From Sporothrix humicola (lineage: Eukaryota; Ascomycota; Sordariomycetes; Ophiostomatales; Ophiostomataceae): 64,000 nt of DNA. Below the pieces are notes generated by a model. That model ran no database searches. It saw nothing but the letters and a program-made list of their open reading frames with translations, and was not told the DNA's origin. The translations under genes were made by a program, and so were the position numbers. Numbering within the stretch: the first letter of the stretch is position 1; each line of letters starts with the position of its first letter. Shown here one piece after another: positions 1 to 13,313 of this stretch. The stretch spans positions 62,001-126,000 of the forward strand of contig WNYE01000073.1 in the NCBI GenBank assembly GCA_021396245.1, in the 5' to 3' direction.

Positions 1-305
1 ACAGAAACTGGGATAGAGGGCGGGGAAGGGGGAGAAAAGGGCAAAGGGGCAAGCTGTGCAAAATCAGCAACGGTGACGATGCCAGATGGGCGAGATGTGT
101 GCTGTCATGAAAACAACTTCAGTCTGGGGAGGCTCCTCTCACACACGACAAACGAAAAAAGCCAAGCAACACACAGACGGACGCAGGGAGACAAGAGAGA
201 CGACTCGACACGAGACGCCGACGTCTGTGAACATACGAGGTACTTTGTCGCGATTGTACCTCATAAGACGCTCAAAAGATACTTTTCAACCTGTCTGTCA
301 GTGAT

Positions 306-327
306 GGCCCTGGTCTCGACCAGGGCC
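306..327. repeat. Perfect 10-bp hairpin
   Basis: The arms GGCCCTGGTC and GACCAGGGCC are exact reverse complements separated by two bases (TC). It lies in gene-free DNA, with no T-run behind it and no gene to terminate, so no function is claimed. Confidence 0.6.
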
Positions 328-1240
328 TTGTCGTCCTTAGTCCCATAAAAGCGGCGCCGGGCTCCGCAACGGCTCCACGATTCGAGGCGCCCCAAGGCCG
401 GAGCCTAGGCCCAAGATAGAAGCTGCTTTTGAACAACGTCGAGGGTGGTCCCAGTAAGAGTGAACAAGAGCCACAAGAATTCCAATAAAGTCGCAGAGAC
501 GAAATAATAATTAAATACAGTTAAAGGGGAAGAAGGAAAGTACATTGACTTTGTACCGACAATTGCGGCTCCCAACAGGATCAGATGCGACATTTCTTCG
601 TCTCTTTCTTTCGAGAGCTCAAGAGAACGGACCCCGAATACCAGAGGACGTGCACTTGCAAGGTTGGCGCAGTTGCAGAGACAAGACCAAAAGAGTGTGA
701 GAAGCGAAAAGCACTGGCCAACCCGGTCGATCGATTCTGCCCATGTCTGCCCTCCCTGCGCCCCTGTCATTTGTTTCTCGTCCGTCTGCTGTTGTTTCCT
801 ATTCCTGGTAACAACGCCGAGAGACTGGAAATAACTGAAAAACTGAAATAAAGCTGATAAAACTCAGAATACGAATCACGGTTCTCAACTGCTGCCCGTC
901 TAATATGGAGGGACTTTTTGGCCAAGACGGCATACGACCTCGAAAGGACATGGGTTCTGTTGGTCTTGTCCTTCAACACTTCTCAGCTGTCCAATGGTGG
1001 TACATCGTCTCGCATGCAGCAGCCGAGTTGAGAGAGCATTGCAGTAGCTTCGATCATCCTTCGTTCACGCCGTCTGCAGACGAAGGTCTGCCGGCCGCAT
1101 CATTTTGCTTCTTTTGTTCTTGGGTTGTTCTTCGCTTCCTTTTTTGCCCACCTTTTCTGCTCGTTCTGCTCGTTCTTCTCCTTTTTCTTCGCCTTTCTCC
1201 TCTTTCTCGCCGCCCCTTTTGCGTTCTGGCGCCGCGCTAA

Positions 1241-1272
1241 GCCTGCATGGAAGCCTGGATGGAAGGAAAAGA
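1241..1272 (+). repeat. Inverted repeat copy A (partner 7911-7942)
   Basis: This 32-nt segment matches the reverse complement of 7911-7942 in two blocks: 13 nt (GCCTGCATGGAAG) and 14 nt (ATGGAAGGAAAAGA), with an unmatched 5-nt spacer of equal length in both copies. That is 27 of 32 positions. The sequence is purine-rich, so part of the likeness may come from composition. No transposase lies between the copies. Confidence 0.5.
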
Positions 1273-4200
1273 AGGAAAAGAAGGAAGGGAAGCCGACGCT
1301 AGCTGGCCAGTAGGAATCGAGGAGCCTCATAGGAGCGGACACAAGGGATGTCAGCTCTGCCGGGCGCTACCTGTAGCGGCAGGTTTATTGCCTCTCGTCT
1401 TTCTGCTGCCAGCGGGAGAGTGCGGACTGTGAACACCACTCTGTTTGGGACTCCCTCACCATAGTGCGTGTGGATGCCGGTGGGCCGTGCGGGGTATTCT
1501 GTGTGCTGAGTATCTGACGGCGTATAGCACACACACCGTACTTGTCGCAGCGTGCGCTATCACATGAGGCCACTGTCTCCGACTTTTTGCAGTGGCTCGA
1601 GTGGCTTGTCGAGTCTCTTTTCCATCGTGAGGCGTGAGGGGGAAGGCCACTGTTCGGCGACACCGAAGCCCTGTGCAGCACTTGCAGGACGCTTTGCAGG
1701 ACACTTTATCGGGGGCTTTTTCTGCAGGACCACTTCAGTGGGCCTTGCTGTGCTATCACTCCTATCAGCGCCAGAAGCTTTTGGGGGATCTTCTTTTCCT
1801 ATTGGTGCCAGCCCCCTCGCAACTTGATGCAGTCTTCATGACGTATTACATACGACGATGCTTGCTTTTGGCCTTTTTGGCGTTTATTGGGCTTGGCTTT
1901 TGGGCTTCTCTTGATTGAAAGCGAGACAAGCTCAACAAGATACTGGCGAACTGCTCATTGTCTTTTTCGCAAGTCGCTTGTCGCTTGTTCTCGTTCCTTT
2001 ATCACAAGCAAAACGCCCCATTTCTTGTTTTTGTCGCCAGGTCGGCGAGGACTCCATATCTCGTGCAAGCGACCCGATCACTAAATCGTTCTAAACAGAC
2101 CTAATCGACCTAGTCAACTAAATCACCTGCGAGCCTCGTGCTTGTTTTGACGTCGTCTGGGGTTCAGCTTCTGACATTCTCTCCTTCGTTCGTTTTCTGT
2201 TTTGGGCTTGATTCGGCCAGCCACTTACGTTTGTATTGACGTCGGCCGAGAGCTAGTCGCAGAGATGGTTGTTCGATAACTCAAAACTTGGAGAACAGTC
2301 TCGATCGTGATAGCTTCCGTCCTTGTTTTAACCTTGATTGTGCTTGCCGTCCTTGACAATTCTCTGCATCAATCAACAACCTTGCTTTTTGGACCCCAAC
2401 GAACCCCCAACCGTTGCCGTCATGCATCTTGTGACGGCACGATCGGCAAAATTCAGGATAAAAAACAGAAAGCAATTCAGACGTAATCCAGACGCAATAC
2501 TGAGCAATACAAGTACAGAATCAATACAGCAATGCAGTCGGTCAGCGGCACAGCGAGGCACAGTCGAGGCATCTCTGTTAGGCCTATGCTAGTCAGCTGT
2601 AGACTATGGGAATGCAGTAGCAACTGCAACGTCCAGCATAACATGCTTGTATGCCGACGCCATTTTGACTCCGACAGCTACGTCGGTGGCTGACTCGACG
2701 GGCGGGAGTTGCAAAGAGCAGGGGGACTTTCTCTCCGCATTCGTGATTTGGTCCGTGTGGGCGTGAGTGACAGTGCAACCTCCTTCGTAAAATACTAACA
2801 ACTTTCTCTGACGCGAGAATGAAATAAGCTGCCAGCTGAGACGCCAGGAATGGGAACAACAAAAGCAAAATCAAAAGAAAGCAACATCGACTCCGAGTCA
2901 CAGCAGAACTCGTCTACAACTTACTGCACCTCTGCTGCAACTTGTCGTCGGCGGCGAGCGCCACTGCACTGCTGCACTGTAACCCTCCTTTGGGCTCTTT
3001 TTGCATTTTTGACTTTTACTTTCCCGCCATGGGCCTGCCAAAAGGCCCCAATACCCAGCCCACGAACAGGGGTTGTGACTATTGTAGGAGAGTAGCACTC
3101 CATCTGTCGACAGAGGCTCCAACTTGGCTGCCACACCTGCCGGGAATGGGAGCCAGGACTGTCGAGACAAGATGCAGATGCAATATGAATGGAGGGGGAA
3201 GAGGGACGGACTGATGGTGGTGCGGAACCCGATCTTAGGTAAGATTAAGTTGGGGTGGCCTCTCGAATCGAAATTGGCCAGGAGCCCCCAGTGTCACTGT
3301 TGTGTCGAGCCGGTGCTCCTGTCAAAACAAATGTACATTCAAAGTAGTGTTCGTCTGCCACTTAGAGCGAAAGTATTCCAAAACGGCGGCAAGCCGCTAC
3401 CAGCGATACTTCCGACGCGTCGTGTATTTTTGGACGACAGGCGGCCAGAAAGCAACCACAGCGCCGCAACCATGGGGGCTGTAATTTGCAAACCGGGAAC
3501 GGGAACGCCTCGACTGCGATATCGCGATTGAGGGCGGCATTCGGCAGATACATCCTCGCACCCTGAATGCAGACGGCAGAAAGAAAGAAGAGGAAAAAAT
3601 AATGCAGAACGAATAAAATGGCAAGGAAAAAATATGTGCTCGCGATCCCTCGAGTTGACGTGCTCGTATATACGTTTGAAGGTGAAAATGGATAGCAAAT
3701 AATGGCAGGAAACAACCGCAGTGCGTTGCAACTCTGCTTGCTGTTCATTGCCTCTCAAGCAGTTATGCTTTGTCGCCTCTTGTAATTCTCCACCACACTG
3801 TACCACACACACTGCTGTCGATCATGCCCGTGTTGCTTCATTTCTCTCCCCCTCACCTATCACAAAGAGAGACTCATTGTGGCTCATTTTGGTCATTTTG
3901 GTCATTTCGACCATCTTGCAGGCGACTTGCAGGCACTCGCTCTTCCTGTTTTCTTGCATTTTCTTGGCACCCGTGAAAGTTGGAGGGCAAGAGCCACCCT
4001 TATCGCAACACAACAAGCATTCAACGAGACCTGAGAAAGCATCAGACGGGCAGTCTTTTGTCCTTGGCCCTTTTGCTTCTTTGCAACGCAAGCAGGCAAC
4101 CTCTCTTGGCTCAAGGTCTAGATGTCGAGGCTTGGATCCTTTTTGCGCTCGATGTTGCTGTTCGTTGTGATTTCATTTGTTGATTTTCGACGGTTCTCTT

Positions 4201-7200
4201 TGTTGTCTGATCCTTCCTTATCAAAAAGAACGGCCGCTACGAAGCACATCCGTCTTGATGGATGCAGATGCACTTCGGCAACGCCAGAGGGGCTTGACAA
4301 GAAAGTACCTTGGCTTGCTTTATTGCTTGCGCCGCTTTCCTCTTCTCGTACTGGTCTGCACCAAATCTCACTGCATCCAAATGTCCGGCATCAGCAGCCA
4401 AGTTCTCTGGGCAAAAAATGACTGATACGGGTAGTGCCATATCGACATCTCTCAGTATCTTTCAGCATCTTGCAATCTCAATCTCCATGCTCTCAGTTCA
4501 CTTCCCTGTCAGCTAGACAGATACATCCAGTGGACACAAGTATCTCACATGTATCTTACCCATATCAATCGTCTTTTGCCCCATCGTCCGTACTTTTTAG
4601 TGTCCGTTGTAGTCTTTCCCTAGCACTGGCCGGATGAGTTGGCCACTTGCCTCACAGGGCCTGGACCCCCTTAGGAAAAGTTGAAGTTGACCAAAAGACC
4701 GCAGACCCCAATCCAGAGCGAGCAAAATTAACATTTCGTTGTGTCTGAAAGCCACTGGCAGAGAATAGCGAAAGCGATTTGGAAAAAGAACTTCCCAGTT
4801 CTCAAACGGCCCTTTTCTCTTGGGGCTGGTCGTTTTTGTGTCTTGGTCCCTTTCCAGTGGAGAACCAGGTCGACATGGTGCCAGTGAGGAAAGGGACAAA
4901 GCAACAATGGGCACAGACCTCAAACACAGAATCGCAGACAATAAAAAAGAAACTCAGAAACAAAAAGGTACAAGGTACGGCGCCTTGCTCGGAGTGGGGT
5001 TTGCTCCCCTGCACCAACACTTGACTCCTTTCTGTCTAGCGGGCTCGCGGGAAGATACGCTATGCACTTGCAGCGTATTAAGCCACGTCCGGTGTAGCGG
5101 AGGAGCGCCAACAGGGACAAAAAGAGACCTAAAAGACGCTGTAAATCGACGTCTCTCCCCCGTCCATCGCGATCTGAGATGGCAGATACGAAATGGGACT
5201 TCTGTCAGAATGCAGTCTGCAGTGAGCTGTCCTCGTGCTCTGTCGTTTTGCCTTTGCCTGCCCACTTCAGCGACTCCTTCGCGCACCGCCAGCCGTCTTA
5301 CTTGAGAACCTTACTTTGAAGGGCAGCTGACGGACACTGGAGTGCGTCCACAAATCAACGTTCAAGCCCGGCCAATGACTCTTTTGGCGTTTGGTCTCCT
5401 CATCCCCCATCCCATATCAACATTGGCTTTGCCTTTTCCATCACGACAGCCATGGAGCCTCTTCTTGTTTCGTTCTAGCGGCCAAATGTTTGCTGCATCA
5501 GTCCAGAATGGGCTTGCGGGCAGAGGGCAAAGACCCAGGCTCTGCCAGGTTCGCGAGCCAAGAAACCGTAGGCGAAAGAAGCTTGTTTCGATGTCCTGGT
5601 CCAGTTTCCCGAACGGCATACCAAGACCGAGGTTGTTTTGTGTTCTTGGGGACTCGGCGGACAGGCTAGCAGGCGGTCTGGCCGTGGCACATTGGCAAGC
5701 TCAATGGTAATTTTCAGTGGGTGGTGTGTTTCTTTGTTGTGATTTGTGCGCACCTTTTTTTGCGTTATTCTAGAAAAATTCCGTTGCCCAAGCATGTGGA
5801 ATAACGTGCTTCATTGTCCACAAAACGCGGGTGATACATACCTGTAGAAAATGTGTGTCGATTCTCTCGCCCTTATTCCTTATTCCCATGGGGCGACGTT
5901 GAAGCGTCGTACGCTGTACGCGTCGTCAAATCGTCACGCTGCAGGTCTGCAGGACAGTGGGCAACCATCCCGCATCCCGTGCATGTCGTTGCGTCGTATG
6001 TCGGGCGTGGGCCACCGTCACCAATCCTCCGGGCATAACGGATTGGCAAAAGCTGATATCAGTACCGTAGCCGCTGCTCGTGTTTGTGTTTGGGTCAATG
6101 AGGTGTGTGGACGGCGTGTCCTGGATTGCACGGATGGAATCAGTCGCAGACTGGGGGATTCCTTATCAAACGGCCTGTGGAATCAAGGAAGTAGCGAACG
6201 AGAAGCGCAACATTCAGGGCAGGCGCGATGCAGCCCACAGGTCACGCCGTCCCACCACAATTGCCCTGTCTTTCTGGTCTTGCTCTCTTTGTGTCCTGCC
6301 ATGTTTGCTTGATTTCGCGGTTGCGCCTGCCCTTTTTTGTCTCGTGTGTCTTTCTTCGATTTCACCTCCTTTTTCCTCTTTTTGCCTCTTGCAGCAAGGG
6401 CGATCCAGAAGAAACAAAATGACCTCAAGATTTGGCAACAGCCAACGACGCCATTTCTGCCTCCAAAACCACCCCAAATCGCACCAAAATCAAGAGAGCG
6501 ATCGACGTTTTTGCCCCTATCACGACTGGTGGAGATGGAGCGGAGAGAATGAGCCGCGGCCAAGACAACCTAAATGGGAACAGGATCGGCGCGCTACGAG
6601 CAAAGTACCCTGGTAGCGCACAGGGCCGGGTATACGGTGTCGGTACTTGTCTGCACTGTATGGTACAATTTAGAGCACTAAAATTACCCACGTCACTGCG
6701 TACTAGGACAGTGCACAGCAGATCGCGACGTTACTTGGAAAGTTGTAAGTGGGCAGGTGCGCCACTTCTTCTGCCAGACGTTCGTTCTTTCCTTGTCTCT
6801 TCCCTGTCTCCTGTTCGCAACTCTCGTCCTTGCTTTTCTTTTTCATGTTGATTCTCTCGTCGTTCCTCAAGTTCCCTCGCCCCTTCCTGACGGGGGCATT
6901 TCTCCAGTTTTGATAAGGTGCCCAGTCTCCAGTGTCTCCAGTCCACCGAGACTTGGCTTGCCCTGTGCGTTATGGGGACTTGCCTTCAATTGTGGTGTGC
7001 TCACTGGAGCACTTGTGCCCTCTGGCGGACCACAAAAACGGACCACAATTTCCTCTTACACTGCTAGCGGATTGCCTTTGGAGGAAGTTTGCTGTTTTGC
7101 AGGGCCAGCACTGTTGTCTACCTCATGCTTTTGCTTGACTTCTTGCCATATTTGCTCTTTCTTGTCAACAGCCACGCGCATCGTTCGATGCACGAGTCGC

Positions 7201-7910
7201 GCCTTCCTCATGTGCTTTCAAGAGACAACAAAACTGCACAAAATAGGAAAGACACGTAATTTTCGTAGAATCACCTCACCGTGTTTGGGAGAAGGAGCAC
7301 GGGCATAGCAATTTTTTTCTGCCAGTGTCACAAGCCGAAATCCCAATTTTGCAATTTAGAGCTCGAAAATTTAGACTCTTTTTGCACGAGACAGAATATC
7401 GTCAAATTCAGGACCAGGTACCTGAGCCAAAATCGCACCAGGGTCACCCGAACATCGACCGAGTCAGCACCCATCCCACGCAGATATTGGAACCATTTGG
7501 CTTCGTCCGCTGTTTCCGCCCAACGCGTCTCGACGTCCTCCATTATCAGGTCTTCAGGTCACGCTTGCTTGGATCTTTTTGGCGTCTTGACAATTCCTCT
7601 CACCAAATCGAATCCAATTCCACGACATCGCCATCCCACATCCCGCATCACACCCAACGGCGGCTTCAGCTTCGTCTTCAGCTGCACGATCCTGTCTGCC
7701 TCGACTCTTTTGGCCTTCCTAAAGCACTCTAATGCTTCCTTTATTTTTGGCTTGCCTGCATCTCGTATGTCCAATCCCCCTCTTTTTCCTGCATCTGGCT
7801 ACCCAGCTCCCCTCTTTGTGAATCGGATGGACCCTTGGCCGGGATGACAGCTCCATCTTGATGCTTCCATGGCCAGCTTGCCTGCCTCGATGTGCATCCT
7901 GCCCGGCTTC

Positions 7911-7942
7911 TCTTTTCCTTCCATTTTCCCTTCCATGCAGGC
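7911..7942 (-). repeat. Inverted repeat copy B (partner 1241-1272)
   Basis: Reverse-complement partner of 1241-1272, with the same two blocks and the same 5-nt spacer. The pair encloses 6.6 kb without a recognisable gene. It could be the worn ends of an old element or chance similarity of purine-rich DNA. Confidence 0.5.
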
Positions 7943-9748
7943 TTCCATTGAGGCTTCCATGCGTGATCCGCCCTCGTTCTCCTGTTTCTCCCCTCATGGA
8001 TCCTCAGCCTGTTGTCCGTGTGCCGGTCACCGACGACGAACATGGAAGCCCAGGACGAGCCCAAGAAGCCCGGCTGTTCCAAACAAAGTGTGGTTGGCGA
8101 TCCCTCAATATAGACATGGCTGACTGACAGACGGTTTCTCGCATCACCCTCCCTCACCCCTTGCGCCTCTCCCGTGCACATCAGTCAACAAGACTAGACC
8201 AAGACAGAAACAGAAAAAGAGCGCCCGTTACGCGCACCCTAGACACACAAGAAAAGACGCCATACGAGGCACATACCCCTCGATACACAGCCTGGTAGAC
8301 GCACTGGCTTCCGTTCAGTTGCATTTGCTTTTTTTCCAGAGAACGACATACATTTTGCCAGTTTAGACAAGGGCCACTCTGCTTAAAGTTGCCCAGGACT
8401 TTGGTGTTTTTGAAGCCTTTTGCTTTTCATAGAACAGAACCGTCTGCCGTCCTGCTCCCGCCCTCGGCCTGCCTTGCCCAGTTCTTCTTCGTCGTCTAAT
8501 TTCGTCCCGCCTCTTTTCTCTCCGCATCCCGTCTGGTCCACAAGGCAATCGACCCGTTCTGTTGTCTCTTGCCTCCCCCAGCTCTTGAGTTCAAGAGCAC
8601 ATCCAAAGCATCCAAAGGACCAGAAAAGTAATATCTCTTACCCCATCGAATTGTTCACATCTACGCCCACTTTCACCTCCTTGTTTGGCTGTTCCTCGAC
8701 CAAAACCCTCTTTTAAACCCTTCTAGGCAGGTCGACGAGCTGCAAAGACGCCCGAATACCCACCGGCGCGGCAACGGGTCCCGCCTCCCTGCCATCTCTT
8801 GTGTTGACCCCCTGCCAGCTCGAGCCAAGTGAGCCAGCATTCTTCGTCTTCTTCCCATCCTTCTAGACGGAACACCCACTCCACTCACACAACCAGCGCC
8901 AACGCCTCACTCTGTGTGTCAACTCTCTCTCTATTTCTCTGCCTCAAGCTTGCCCCGGATTTGCCTCTTGCTCCGACTCGCTTGAGTTACTGAGTTTGTA
9001 CCTAGCCCGTTCCCTTTTTCGCCTCTTTCCCTGTCCTAAAGACTAGGGCCCTTCAGTTACACTATCTGACTATCTCCTTGTTTCTCCCCTCCTGTTGGAG
9101 CTATCTCGCTGTGGTCGACTTACACCCTTGCCACATCCTCTTGTTCCCTGCATACTTTCCCCCCATTTGACCTCTCCTCCGGTCTTGGCGCCTGGCGTTT
9201 CCATAATACCTATCTCATAGAGCACTTACTCACTTGTCTGTGTGGCTCTCACCTGGGTTTATCTCAGACGCTCACTGTGTCTGTGTTGTGTTGTCGAGAG
9301 AAAAGGTCACCTTTGCTCTCTTTTCCTCTTCCCATTCTCTCACCATCCTGGTTTTCCTTTTTGTTTCCCTCCCACCCTCAAGTTTAAACCCAATTGCTCC
9401 ACACACCCTTCCTTATCTCGTCGTTGCAGCTTCTTTGACAACGAGTTGCAAAAAACGGGGTGGCCGATCCTTCCTCTCTCGAACAGACCTCTATCGTCTC
9501 TGGCGGGTCCCCTGCTCATCACATTGCTTTTTGGTTCACGCGTTCTTCGTCGAGAGCTGCTTTCTTATTTGAACCCCTTCCCGTCCCCCTCCTCTGGATC
9601 GTCTCTCCCCCCTTTGCTCTCCTCTCTTCTTCACCTCTCCACCTCTTTCCATCTTCTTCTCTTCTCATCACCAACTCTCAATTCCTTCTCTTGTTTTTCT
9701 TATTCTTCTTTCCTTTTGAGATTTGAGAGTCATCAACAACAACACACA

Positions 9749-11660
9749 ATGTCCGACAAAGAGGAGCTCGGCTCCGCCAACGGCGGTGGTCTCAAGGAGT
9801 CCCCCAACTACGACCTCTCTCAGCGCCAGAGCAATGCCGTCGGCGAGATCAACCACCAGGCCGCTCTCCCTGACGGTGTTGCCGCCACCCCTCAGGAGGA
9901 GTCCCTGCGCGTTCGCATGGGTCTCAGCATGAAGTCGTTCCAGAAGCGCAACTACGGTCCCGGTATCGTCGAGCTTGATCGTCGGATGAAGCCTCGCCAT
10001 CTGAACATGATTGCCATCGGTGGCTCCATCGGTGCTGGTTTCTTCGTCGGTTCCGGCAGTGCCCTGCACACTGGTGTAAGTTGCAGCCCCAATTGCCTTT
10101 AACGGCAGTTTTGGCTTATTTCTCTTATTTCCGACGCGTCTAACAAAAATTTACAGGGCCCCGGTTTCCTGCTTATTGACTTCCTGATCATTGGTGTCAT
10201 GATGTTCAACGTCGTCTACGCTCTTGGTGAACTCGCTGTTATGTACCCGGTTTCTGGTGGTTTCTACACCTACTCTGCTCGCTTCATTGATCCTACCTGG
10301 GGTTTCGCCATGGGCTGGAACTACGTCGTAAGTTGCAACTGTCCGAGTCAACGCTCATATGCGGCAATGTCATATTCTAACAACCAATTTCTAGATGCAA
10401 TGGGCCGCCGTCTTGCCTCTCGAATTGACAGTATGCAGTTTAACAATTGCGTATTGGAATCCTGACATCAACCACGCGGCTTGGATCTCGCTCTTCCTCG
10501 GTCTCATCATTATCGTCAACATTTTCGGTACTCTCGGCTACGCTGAGGAGGAGTTCTGGTCCTCTGTCATCAAGCTGTCTGCTACCGTTATTTTCATGAT
10601 CATCGCTTTCGTGCTCGTCCTTGGTGGCGGTCCCAGCAGCGGCCGCTACGACCACTACTGGGGTGCTCACACCTGGTACGACCCCGGCGCATTCCAGAAC
10701 GGCTTCCGCGGTTTCTGCAGTGTCTTCGTCACGGCTGCTTTCTCCTTCTCCGGTACTGAGCTGGTCGGTCTCGCTGCTGCTGAGGCTGCCAACCCCGTCA
10801 AGGCTCTGCCCAGCGCCATCAAGCAGGTCTTCTGGCGTATCACTCTTTTCTACATCCTGGGTCTCTTCTTCGTCGGCCTTCTGATCGATTCTACCGATGA
10901 CAGCCTGCTCGGCGCCAACCCGTACGCTGATATCAACGCCTCCCCCTTCGTGCTCGTCGGCAAGTACGCTGGTCTGAAGGGCTTCGACGACTTCATGAAC
11001 GTTGTCATTCTCATCTCTGTGCTGTCCATCGGTGTCGCCTCCGTCTACGGTGGCTCCCGTACCCTGACTGCCCTCGCCCAGCAGGGCTACGCCCCCCGCA
11101 TCTTCACCTACATTGACCGCTCCGGCCGCCCGCTTGTCTCGGTCATTACGCTGATCCTGTTCGGCTTCCTTGCCTACATCTCGCTTGCCGCTGCCGGTTC
11201 CACCGTCTTCGACTGGCTCCTGGCTCTTTCGGGTCTGGCTGCTCTCTTCACCTGGGGCTCCATCTGCCTGGCCCACATTCGCTTCCGCAATGCTTGGAAG
11301 TACCACGGCCACACCCTGGACGAGATCCCCTTCAAGGCCATTGGCGGCATCTGGGGCTCGTACATCGGCCTGGGCCTCAACATCATTGTCCTGCTGGCTC
11401 AGCTGTTCACTGCCATCGCTCCCGTCGGCGGCGGTGTCAACGACGCCCAGGGCTTCTTCAAGTCCTTCCTTGCCTTCCCCCTGGTCATTGCCTTCTGGAT
11501 CTGCGGCTACATCTGGAAGCGCCGCGGCTGGCTGCGCACCTCGGAGATCGACGTCGACACTGGTCGCCGTGAGCTCGACTGGGACGAGATCAACGAGTAC
11601 CGCGCCAAGCTGGCCAAGATGGGTGCCGTCCGCCGCATCTTCTACACCGTCTTCATGTAA
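9749..11660 (+). CDS. GAP1-type amino acid permease
   Basis: A 587-residue plasma-membrane amino acid/proton symporter of the yeast amino acid transporter family (general amino acid permease, GAP1/INDA1-like). Three exons are inferred: 9749-10075, 10157-10327 and 10395-11660, with GT-AG introns of 81 and 67 nt, both in phase 0. The family signature GGSIGAGFFVGSGSAL sits at about residues 91-106, at the first membrane helix and the end of exon 1. Exon 2 carries ELAVMYPVSGGFYTYSARF, and exon 3 opens with the typical MQWAAVLPLELT. The remainder shows about ten further hydrophobic helices and a hydrophilic tail that includes WKRRGW. The start follows AACACACA and gives a roughly 80-residue polar cytosolic N-terminus, normal for the family. 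It probably takes up amino acids for nitrogen nutrition; exact substrate range cannot be read from sequence. A long pyrimidine-rich leader precedes it. Confidence 0.93.
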
Positions 11661-13313
11661 ATACACTACAAGGAGGTTGGTACTTTCATGTATCTGGGGC
11701 CGATGCGAGATGTTTTAATTGCCAAAGCAACTTGCAAGCAACATCTTTTATTTTTTTTGAAAGACATTCTGGGGCACGACATATTTACACGCCATTGTTG
11801 GGAAGCATTTGTTGTGTTTGCAGAATTGATTACGATGATACCACTTCTGTTGTTGTTGGCACGGATAGGATGAAGAGATAGGGAGGATTAGGAATACACT
11901 ATTGAGGAGGACTCAGGGGACGCAAACTTCGCAAGGTGGAAGGGAAGGTGCGATGATTTGATACCTAACTGCGTTATACCATACTTTTTCATTTTCACAT
12001 GTTCAAATACATTTCAAACATCTTTCATTACGACGCTCTTTCCTCATCGATGCATTCAGTGACTTTGTTTATGTGACCATGCTTCGCTCTTTCCCCTCAT
12101 CATGATTAGTAGGCGCGCCCTCAGGTGGTACAGGAAAGCGCGTCCGTCGACTGCGCGGCGCGCTTTCTTCGCGACGGTAAAGTACGCGGTGGTGCCAGAA
12201 AGGGAAGGGGCGATGCGACTTGTTCAGACGAAGAGGCAGTAGCATCTCGATCCCCCTCTTATATTCAGTCCATGGCCTGACGCAGCCGTGATACTAGTAG
12301 TTATAGCCAGGGATACCACACGGTCATGACATCGTACATTGAGCAACTGATGCAAAACTGATAAGATCGAGCATACTGGGCAAACTGACGTCAGTCTGTA
12401 ACCCAGCAGCACATGACTTGAGCATTTGCATGTGGTTTGCACTACTGAGCACTTGCCCCGTGTTGCTTCTCGATTAGGCATTCAGCCGCGCCATTGCCTA
12501 ACTGGGCGCGCCCCCATCGCTCCTGCCCATTAAACCCTAAAACTTCCCGGCCCTCCTCAGGCCGCCATGCCTGCTGTGTTTCACCCGCTAACGCCCTTTT
12601 ACCCCTCTAATCAGGTCTGCCCAGGTGGCTCCTCTTTTTCTTCCAGAACCTTTGTGGCAGATAAGCGATTAGCCCTCAGACATCCCACGCACTACCGCCT
12701 CTGCTCCTCTCTTCCGATACTCCTAACCAAAGCCGGCCCATTTCGACGCCGACGGCTCGAAATACCCTTCGACGAACCTTCCTTCTTCAAGGCATCGCTG
12801 TATCGTCTGTTCGCGATACGCATCATCATTTCTGCCATCGAACTCCTTTCGTCGACGAGCCCTCCCCTCTCTCCCTCGCATCGTGCGTCCATCTCCCGCA
12901 AACTCCGACACTCCCAAAGACCTGGTGTGACAACTCCGGAAGCTCCGAGAGCTCTACCCGACAGACCACACACGATTTGGCGTCGGACCAAGAGAGCCCG
13001 CATGACGTTGCCCTCACATCCATCTCATTCGCGTCTCGATACAGGCGACAGGCCCTCTTCAGATCCTCCTCGGCATACTTCCAAAGCAAGGCTGTAAAGG
13101 CTCAATCGTCTCTTCTGCAAGAGCAAACAGCCTAGACCCATTTCGCCTTCGACATCCCACCATTTCCTCTACGCATCAAATCTTCACCGGCATCGGCGAA
13201 TCTTTTGGCTGTAGCCCGGCAGAAAGCATCACCATCGTCGTCCACTCCGGACACCGAATCCCGGTGCTCCCAACCAACACCACCATCATTATAGAACCAG
13301 CACATCATCAGCA
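11661..13313. other. Intergenic: permease 3' end to 2EXR promoter
   Basis: No gene was seen. The first part is A/T-rich and probably the permease 3' untranslated region. Further on lie a TGATAAG GATA-type site near 12358, two GGCGCGCC palindromes (near 12113 and 12506), and an inverted repeat with 9-bp arms GAAAGCGCG / CGCGCTTTC (12134-12142 and 12159-12167). The stretch 12560-13313 is C-rich with T tracts and likely serves as promoter and leader of the next gene. Confidence 0.5.
12134..12167. repeat. GC-rich inverted repeat
   Basis: Nine-base arms (GAAAGCGCG and its complement) flank a 16-nt centre that itself contains GCGCGG. It is intergenic, 474 nt after the permease stop. It could be a binding site for a dimeric regulator or part of a 3' end structure; the sequence does not decide. 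Confidence 0.4.

Larger units (their letters stand above)
1..9748. other. Gene-poor block and permease leader
   Basis: I found no convincing protein gene, tRNA or rRNA in this 9.7 kb stretch. Open frames here are short (under about 190 codons), lack family motifs, and do not show the G/C-ending codon bias of the real genes in the window. From roughly 8400 to 9748 the plus strand is rich in C and T, as in promoters and 5' leaders of filamentous fungi, and probably holds the promoter and untranslated leader of the permease at 9749. Small structures inside it are listed separately: a perfect hairpin at 306-327 and a 32-nt inverted pair at 1241 and 7911. A noncoding RNA or a heavily degenerate gene cannot be excluded. 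Confidence 0.6.

Noticed and set aside
6080..7847. Open frames of 178-188 codons in the gene-free block
   Set aside because: Codon choice and composition do not resemble the real genes, and none shows a motif, signal peptide or splice pattern that extends it.
10440..11666. 408-codon open frame opposite the permease
   Set aside because: Antisense shadow of the permease exon 3; the product is very acidic and without motifs.
12567..13097. 176-codon frame before the 2EXR gene
   Set aside because: Ser/Pro/Arg-rich with no motif and C-rich leader composition; more likely promoter and 5' untranslated DNA.
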